Part shown: positions 49,669 through 64,000 of the stretch, piece after piece
Layout of the letters: every line of letters starts with the position of its first letter
Numbering within the stretch: the stretch's first letter is position 1
Origin: Mugil cephalus
Lineage: Eukaryota; Chordata; Actinopteri; Mugiliformes; Mugilidae
Direction of reading: 5' to 3'
DNA length: 64,000 bases
Assembly (NCBI RefSeq): GCF_022458985.1
Contig: NC_061771.1
Span: 16,236,001 to 16,300,000, forward strand
The notes under the pieces: generated by a model
What the model was told of the DNA's origin: nothing
The model's database searches: none
The model's input: the letters and a program-made list of their open reading frames with translations, nothing else
Made by a program: the position numbers and the translations under genes

Positions 49669-51339
49669 TTAATTTCCCGGAAGATATTCCTGTGGCAGAG
49701 TTGCCGTGGACAAGGTTGGAAATGAGTACATTTTATTTTGTTCAGGTACGTTGATCGACAATGATTCACTCAGTCCTAGAAAAAGAAAAAAGAAAAAGAA
49801 AAAAGACACAGTTTAATTGAAAGCATTCATGTAAGGAAATTGTTTAACCAGCCAAAATCTGAAACCATTTTTTCTGTTGTTGCATTTTCACCAACATTCA
49901 TACCTTCATCATCTTTTCTGTCTTGCGATGGAGAGATGTCTTCTTCCTCATCTGGGCCCAGGTCCTCAATCAAGACCTGGTCGAGGGCCTCCTTTCTTTG
50001 TGGCTCTTTGTAAAAGGTCTCAACCCGGGTAGGAGCGGCGAGAGGAGCAGGAGCTGCAGCTGGAACGGGTTCTCGGGACAGAGCTGGAGCCTTAACGGCA
50101 TCTGGACCTGGAGCTGGAGCTGTATCTAGAAGTGGCTTAACTGGAGGAGGAGAAGTCAGGGTGGGGGCAAAGACGGGGCTTTGGACAGACTCAAGCAGTG
50201 GTGCAGGAGCAGGGACGGCAAGGACAGCAGCTGGCTGCGATTCCACCGGAAGCAGGGGAGTACGAGAGCCCGTTATTTGATCTGAGACGATCTCTGCTGG
50301 TTGTGGTATGACCACGACTGCAGGGGCATCCTGGGCCGCCGCTGCCTCTTCCTGGACAGCAGTTATCTGAGGCGTGGGTTCACTCTTCCTTGGCCTCCCT
50401 CTTTTCTTTGAGCCACTCTTGTCCTCAGCTCTTGATCTTTTCCTTTGGCTCTCCACCCTGACACAGAACGACAGCTGCAATTAAGTCAAAAATGGTGGAA
50501 CCCGATACAGGTCTTTGTGATACTTCTGCAAAGCTAATAGTACAAAGTCCTTGACCAGGATCTGTGGAGTCAATAGAAAGACCAACGCAACCTTTGGTTG
50601 CCTATTGCTCCATATTCAATATAAACCAGAGGAGTGATAAGCAGCTAGAGCGCTGATAGTGTTTCCACCATGTACTGTAAGGTACAGTGTTGAAACCCTT
50701 CCACTCTTCCACTCTCTGCTGCACAAGAACAATCATTTTCTTACTACTCATTTAAACGAGCAGAACATCTACTCCAGCTCATGAACGTAAATTCAGGCCG
50801 CCGCATTAACTTTTCTACAAATTTACCCAAAAACCCACTGGTTAGTTTCCTTCTCCTCTGCTTCGGCTTTTCTCTTCCTGAGCAGGTCTCTGTCACGCAG
50901 CCGCCGACGGATTCCTCCTTTAACACATAAACCCAAGCAGAGAAACATTTACATTTACACAGCGCAGCTTAAACTCAAAAATCCAGTCAGGAGCATTTGT
51001 CATGCATGACACATAAAAGCTTGTCTTAGTTTGAGTTTTTTTTTCTTCCAGCTACACTCTGCCAAACCTCTAACTCACACTTTTTCACTTTTTTGGCTTT
51101 GATGTACACAACACACAGACAGACTAAATTAATCAGCTGACATAGTGATTCAGTGGTGATCAAAAAAACGTCACTAAGTTGAGCAGAAGGCTCAACACAG
51201 TCCAGGATCACTCAACTTCTCTAGACGCAAAATCCTCAAGCGTCTAATTTGAAAAGAGGAATTTCTAAAAGTTACCTTGGTCCTCATTCTGGCTTTTATA
51301 TTCCGAGTCTTGTTTCTCTCGTTGCGTCGTCTCCTCCAT
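49669..51339 (-). CDS. hemgn: Hemogen (haematopoietic nuclear regulator)
   Basis: Hemogen is a nuclear factor of blood precursors, under GATA1 in mammals. Exons (transcript order): 51276-51339, 50827-50917, 49904-50457, 49669-49775; phases join, giving 271 residues. The diagnostic piece is LRDRDLLRKRKAEAEEKE then TNQWVFG (residues about 28-52), against human LRNRELLRKRKAEVHEKETS then QWLFG. It is followed by basic QRKRSRAEDKSGSKKRGRPRK with an AT-hook core at residues 69-76. The middle is Pro/Ala/Val-rich, and the end of exon 3 is acidic (LIEDLGPDEEEDISPSQD). Exon 3 stays open past its donor (GAAG|GTATGA) to a stop at 49827, but the splice to the last exon keeps frame and adds LSESLSINVPEQNKMYSF ... 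QEYLPGN. Position between trmo and anp32b is that of human HEMGN. Overall similarity is low outside the N-terminal motif. Confidence 0.88.
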
Positions 51340-51495
51340 ACTGAGTCCTGCTATGAATGAATTGAAGTCACTGAAGGCGGGCGGGCAACGAGAAAAGACG
51401 GCAGAATAACTTCTGACTGTTTTCTATTCCCACCCCTAAATGAATTATCTGGTTAACCATTACCATAGCGCTGGGAGAGTTCTTGCAGCTTTGGT

Positions 51496-51599
51496 CTTAT
51501 CATATTTGTAAAGCTGGAGGAGTTGGCACAGAGCTGACAGAGGACGAGAGAAAAAAAAAGACTGGGGCAAGTTGTGTGTATGTGGGCTATGTGTGATAA
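51496..51599 (-). promoter_or_regulatory. hemgn: GATA motifs upstream of hemgn
   Basis: CTTATC at 51496-51501 and TGATAA (GTGTGATAAG) at 51594-51599 lie 160-260 bases upstream of the hemgn start codon. GATA1 control is known for mammalian hemogen. Such hexamers are common, so this is weak. Confidence 0.3.
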
Positions 51600-53600
51600 G
51601 GAGAATATGTGTGGTAATGAAGGAAATACATACCTCTAAAATAAAACAGAAACTGACTGGGTTACTTTTTCTTTTTTTTTAATTAAACAAATGTGAAATG
51701 TTTGAATGCACGTGTGTGCAAGAGCCAGCCTAAAGCTAAAATACTGCTAAAACCTGAACAGTTATTCAGCGTCCAACGAGCTCATTTGTGCTTGAGAGGT
51801 AAAAAATTATGAAGTTTTTAATATTATTTGATATAAAGGGCTGGGCTTTTTGTTCACAGAAAACACACCACATGAAGTGTGTGTGTTTTTTTGGGGCGGG
51901 ATCAGATAGCCTGAAACCAAGTGAGAAATCCTGTCTTCAGCTAGAGCAAGGACATACCCGTCTTATCTCTGAGAAGGAGAGCTGCTCAGTTGGGGTGTGT
52001 TCTCAATCTTCTCACAGCACATTGAGGCCTGATGCGTGTGTTTGATCCACTCAGGGAAACTCAAATAACACTCAACTGCCAATTGCCTGGAGCTCAGTTG
52101 CCGAGGGTTCCTTCATGAAATCCACACGCGCTCTTTCTACAAATGCTGTGACAGGATCCACTGTTACTGTTGCCTGTTTCTTGTACTATTTCCCCACAGC
52201 GGGAGGAAAGAAATATTCTCAGATTTTTGTCAAAACCATGCTTTTAATTCCACACAGAGACAAACAAACAAACAAACAAAAAAGTGATTTGCACGCTGTT
52301 GAATTCAAACTTCTCCTTCTGTCTTAATGCTGACTGGTCAACAGATGAGACTTCACATAGCTCAGCTCATCGGGTCCTTACTGTTACAGCCAGAGGCAGA
52401 AAAAGGCTGTCGTTCACACACTACCCCGCCGCCGCCGTTGCACAACGAAAACTCAAGTCTGAGGAATGTCAGTGGAGATATTAGAGTGCCATCTTCTGGT
52501 ATGCCTCCTCCACTACCAAACACTGATTTAAAAACTGCTTTTATGTAGGGTATATATAGGCAACAGATAGGGTATTTGTATAGTGTGCCCTACAGTTTGT
52601 ATACAGCATTATAGCCTGAATCCAGGCTGCATAGACATCCATATGTTACTTTTTTTATTTATTTTTTTTTTTTACTATGCTTCTAAACCACTAGGCAAAC
52701 ATTTTGAATATTAACCTTTATGCGTGGTTTAATTTACGAAAACTCAACCAGCATGCTGAGGGGACTTCTTCTTCAGGGCTCGGGTGTCTCAGGAAGTAAA
52801 GGGGAGTGGTTGGAGGGGGGGTTGCCCTACCCTGCACATGCACACACAATGCTCTCTTCACTGCAACCCAAATATACCCCTCCTTTCCAGTAATGTGTCC
52901 GAATGCTGGGGGGGTGTAACAATAAATAAATAAATAAATAGAAATGACAAAATCAATTTAAGAACTAACACACTTTTTATTATTTGCCAGAATATACACA
53001 ATAATCACACATTTGCAAGGTCTTAGTAATATTAAAAAAATAAAATAAAAATTAGCATCATCTTTTTTTTACCTGCACAGGTGAGATAAATCAGCTGTAT
53101 ATGATGAATACATCAAAAAGCGGGTATTTTCTGTTTATTAAAGAAACAAATAAACAAAGTTCACATGTGACCTACTTTTAATCCTATGGGTTGAATTATA
53201 TTTTTCCGGGTGTGTTCGGGGTATTTTTTTTTTTTAATTAATACAACTGACTTTACACACAAGTAAATAAATAAAGAAATAAACGTGTTCGGTAAATATG
53301 GTTGAGAAATGTTGTAGAAATAAATTGCAGCACAGCACCGTTACAGGGCAGCGTCATGTTTTGTGACTGCAATGCCTTTTTAGAGGCGATGGGCGTTTCT
53401 GGACGTAGATGGCGCTGTTGAGCATATATTTTGTTTCAGTCCCGTTTCCCTCCATGGTTTCCCCTCTCTCCGACTAACTTAGCGTTAGGCTCAGTTCATT
53501 ATACAGTCCTATATTCTCCCTCCATTAGGGCATCTCTGCCTTTGGACTGAAGATCCCACCAAAACCCAAGAGAGAAAAGTTTCACTTCCACGGGGGCAAG
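51600..53600. other. Divergent spacer between hemgn and anp32b
   Basis: No coding pattern. It holds a (CAAA)n run at 52259-52281, a (AATA)n run at 52922-52941 and T/A-rich sequence to about 53330. From about 53390 it becomes the GC-richer anp32b promoter and 5' UTR, leading into the start codon at 53601. Confidence 0.45.
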
Positions 53601-60888
<7,288 letters not shown>

Positions 60889-61411
60889 AAGCAAAACTGA
60901 AAACGAGAGCCTACCGAGTTACCCTTCCTCCCCCCCACAAACCCCCAACGTCCGCCCTCCTTACAAGTCGCACCGCCTTTGTAATCCACGTCTACCCGCC
61001 CAGCTCAGAGCTCTTTTTATGGGGCAAGACTGTACCGGATGGGTGGGCCGAGTGGAGCTGCCCCCCCTGCCCCCCTTCTCCTTCAACCCCGTCCCTCTTC
61101 TTATTTTCCTCTCCCCTTTGGAACTGAGAGCCCCCCCCCCCCCCAAAACACCCTCCACCTCACCCTGCCCCACGCCCCCTCCTCCCCCCCGAGGTTCTCA
61201 GGCAGCCCACCACTCAGCATTCCACAATTTCACTGTTGACCCCTCTTTATGTATTCCCGTGTGAGGACTTTGGGACTGGTATCTAGTTTTGGGTCTGTGC
61301 TTTTAATATTTTGTTGGATGAATTATTTTTTGTTGTTGTTGTTGGGTTTATTATTTTTCTTCTTTTTTTTTTTTTGTCTTTAATTTTTTTGTTTCTGTTC
61401 CTATTTTTCCC

Positions 61412-61417
61412 AATAAA
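61412..61417 (+). terminator. anp32b: Poly(A) signal of anp32b (proximal)
   Basis: AATAAA 524 bases after the stop codon, in a T-rich 3' UTR that also holds long C-runs (61060-61200). A second signal lies at 61537-61542 with a GT-rich context; either or both may be used. Confidence 0.55.
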
Positions 61418-61536
61418 ATTATTGCTATAGCAGCTGTGCAACCTGCGAGCCATGATTTTTAGAGTGGCCGCCTGTTGCACAAATCAAGGTTGTAGCTACA
61501 TTTTTACTTTCTGTATGACAAAAAAACAACTTTGTA

Positions 61537-61542
61537 AATAAA
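61537..61542 (+). terminator. anp32b: Poly(A) signal of anp32b (distal)
   Basis: AATAAA in TTTGTAAATAAAATG, followed by TTTCGTGCTTTTC. Probably the main end of the gene, by position. Confidence 0.5.
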
Positions 61543-62458
61543 ATGTTAACATTTCGTGCTTTTCTCTCTCTCCCTGCGTTGATTTTTGCGGCGCCTCTAA
61601 AGGGGACGAAATGATGACCGCTCTTCTCTAAATGTGCTTCCTTCAGAGACGGTGAAGTTATCTTTTCTACAACACTCGTGCCTATAGGTGCATTGAATCA
61701 CTGGTCACTACTACGACAGTTAACGTAAGAAGTGTGGGACTTCTTCATCCTGTGCTGAGGTCTAGTTTATCTGGAGCCAACGAGGGGGTTATCTGTCCTT
61801 TTAATGTAAAATCTGTCTTCCCTCGGCTCAGAGGTCATTTTAGATCAGACATTTGGAAGACGACTCTTGATTAATTTCTCAGCCAAGCTGTTTATTAATT
61901 TCATCTTTCCTTTGTTTTCACTATTTAGACTCTTATGTGGTGTTACTTGGCAAAACCTCCTCATTTTGACTTTGGCTGAACTTAAAATACATCCCTACAC
62001 AGAACAATGTATTTGCTTTTTTGTTTGTTTTTTTTAAGTTTTCACTGTAGAAAGGGATCATTTTACAGCCAGGAGGAACAATCGCATACTCTTAACCTCA
62101 ACTTCACATATTTGCATGTGAGAGAAGTAACAGTTTTAGGAAACTATTATTTAGGATATATAAAGAATCTAAATTTAAGCTTAAGCTTGAGTTACACAAA
62201 TGAAGTGGAGGTCTCCCAAGGTATGATATTCTCTTTTTGGTGGTGTCCATAAAACCCTGAAGGAAACGTTGCTAACTTGAACACAGAGAATTTAATGTTC
62301 AGACGTACCTCTGATAAAGATCAACTCATTCTGCTCCATATTTGTTCCAGCTGATTGTGGACTTGATCTCCCATCAGTTAGACCAGAATCATGAAGAGGG
62401 GGTATTTTTCTTGCTACTTAAAAAGCTGATGTGGGAATGTTTCTGCCTGTTTAGTATG

Positions 62459-62814
62459 CACAGACAAGCCACAACATTATGACCACTGAGAGGAGAAGTA
62501 GTGACATTCACCAGTTTGTGGCAATATAATGTTCTGCTGGGAAACTTGTGGACCTGGTATTAGTGTGGATGTTACTTAGACATTTACCGCCCAGCATGAC
62601 AGCAGCCGTCTCCAGCAGGATGCAGCCTGACAAAGACACACACAAACAGTTTAGGAGCAACTCAAAAAAAACATGAAGAACATCACAAAGTGTTGCCCTG
62701 GCCTCCAAATTCACTAGATCCCAAATTTTCCAACTAAAACATTGTATTGTCACAAGATGATCAGTGTTATTTACTTCTCCTCTCAGTGGTCATAATGTTG
62801 TGGCTGGTATGTGT
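62459..62814 (+). mobile_element. Tc1-like transposon remnant with intact inverted repeats
   Basis: AGCCACAACATTATGACCAC continuing to 62500 is repeated inverted at 62772-62805, identical over 34 bases. Inside, a broken transposase piece reads MFCWETCGPGISVDVT followed by a stop, then a stretch like Tc1 codons for NxFRSN..KNMKNITK and CPGLQIH. About 350 bp remain of a roughly 1.2-1.6 kb element. Same family as the copy at 46445-46715. Confidence 0.8.
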
Positions 62815-63781
62815 AAAGTGCCGCGTAGAAGAACAGTTAAGTGTTTATAGCTGCTTCTTCTTTCAGAGCCTAAACATCTTTCAGTCATGTAAGCAGCAGT
62901 TAACTGAGGCAACAACGCTGCTGCTGTTTTTGTAACGAAAAAAAAAAAAAAAGCTCAAATATTAATGTTTGTGCAAGTGACCGAAGTTTCATAACTTTAT
63001 TTGTTTGGGCAAGACAATATTCCACTGCACCAGACAAAATCTACCACTGGAGACAGATTAATTTCTCAGAAGAATGTAATCTTTTATGTGATCTGTTTTT
63101 TGTTTTGTTTTTGTTTTTTTTAAAACATATTTGAAAATATATTTAAAAAATTGGATAAAACTTTTTTTTTTTTTAATTTATTAAATACAGTTAAAAGACA
63201 TCACATTCAAAATAAATGCGTGGCAGTCAGGCACAGTGAGGCTGAAACACAAACCCGCCGTTAAAATGAAATAGTTTATTAAAACAGAGCCTCAAGTGAC
63301 TCCACAGTGACATTATTGCTCCAGTGTAATGTGAGTGACTGTCAGGTCTCGGGCGTGGATTGAGATTCTTGTTTTCATTTGGCTTGTGTTTTTTTTTTTT
63401 TTTTGTTTCAGTTTTCAGTCTTACTGCGGCTGCATTCATAACGGAGCAGCAGAATCATCGCCCTGTGCTGTTTCACTAATGCAATTTTCAGCCGAGGAAC
63501 GACAGTCAGCACTGTAGCGCGGTGGTGATTCATCCATTAGATAACTTGCAGGAAACCTTGAGAAATACATTTACGAAGAAACAATTTTTCTCCTGGTTCA
63601 GCCCACACAGCTTATTATTAATTCATACTAATGTATGATACACTGAAATTAAACTGCACAAGCACAGGACTACACATAGACACTCAGAGCAGAGGGTTTG
63701 TTTCAGCAGTGATTTGATGTGAACGTGTAATTCAACTAACCATTATGTAAATAGGGTACGCCAACAATTTAGAGACGTACA

Positions 63782-64000
63782 GCAGGAGTCTCCAACGTTT
63801 CTCAGGGCAAGGATCCCAAACTGATGGAGAGATTAAGTAGGGACCCCCTACCTACTATATGTGTTCTATATTAAACTCAGCCTAGTGCCATTTATAAATA
63901 TATATATATATAAAATGTCTAATCAACCAAAGATTTTGCGACCACCCTGCAGTACCTCCGCGGACCCCCGAGGGGTCACGGACCCCCTGTTGAAGACCGA
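63782..64000 (+). mobile_element. hAT-like MITE, cut by the window end
   Basis: It opens CAGGAGTCTCCAACGTTTCT and ends at the window edge with GGACCCCCTGTTGAAGACC, which inverted begins GGTCTTCAACAGGGGGTCC. TA-rich core at 63895-63920. The inverted ends and a second copy at 60124-60240 identify it as a dispersed element. Confidence 0.6.

Larger units (their letters stand above)
61560..64000. other. Spacer downstream of anp32b
   Basis: No coding exon on either strand. Two mobile-element remnants (listed separately) and A/T-rich runs near 62940 and 63100-63180 are the only recognisable content. Confidence 0.5.

Noticed and set aside
49827-49903. Read-through end of hemogen exon 3
   Set aside because: A strong donor at 49903/49904 and an in-phase last exon make this intron sequence.

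Overview
The window is a piece of a ray-finned (teleost, probably percomorph) fish chromosome. The evidence is intron-split vertebrate genes with GT-AG introns, vertebrate FOXE1, SH3GL2, TRMO, HEMGN, ANP32B and SPAG5 orthologues, teleost-type repeats (tRNA-derived SINEs, Tc1-like remnants, LINE 3' tails, small inverted-repeat elements) and abundant CA/TA/CATC microsatellites. Nothing suggests bacteria, plasmid or phage. There are six protein-coding genes; exon boundaries were worked out by hand, and reading phase agrees at every junction listed.

Layout. 1-10.1 kb (+): endophilin-A1 gene sh3gl2 (first exon outside the window), with four tiny phase-matched microexons that each repeat Ala-Arg-Ser-Pro, then a long 3' UTR. 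10.1-29.4 kb: a gene-poor stretch with scattered old repeats, one promoter-like patch near 24.7 kb, and probably regulatory DNA of foxe1. 29.87-30.97 kb (+): foxe1, a single-exon forkhead factor. 32.8-43.2 kb (-): a 24-coding-exon spindle gene that I identify as spag5 (astrin), convergent with foxe1. 44.1-48.0 kb (-): trmo, tRNA methyltransferase O. 49.7-51.3 kb (-): hemgn (hemogen), four short exons. 53.6-60.9 kb (+): anp32b, divergent from hemgn. 61.5-64 kb: repeats.

The order foxe1 - trmo - hemgn - anp32b is the same as on human 9q22; spag5 (human chromosome 17) sits inside the block here. The genes do not form one pathway: they cover endocytosis (sh3gl2), thyroid/pharyngeal development (foxe1), mitotic spindle (spag5), tRNA modification (trmo), blood development (hemgn) and a nuclear acidic histone chaperone/phosphatase inhibitor (anp32b).

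The points most worth a second look are: the ARSP microexon array in sh3gl2; a possible alternative last exon of anp32b that swaps the acidic tail for a CxxC-x25-CxxC tail; a three-copy, roughly 100-residue repeat in the N-terminal half of Spag5; and, in hemogen, a short separate last exon and an AT-hook.
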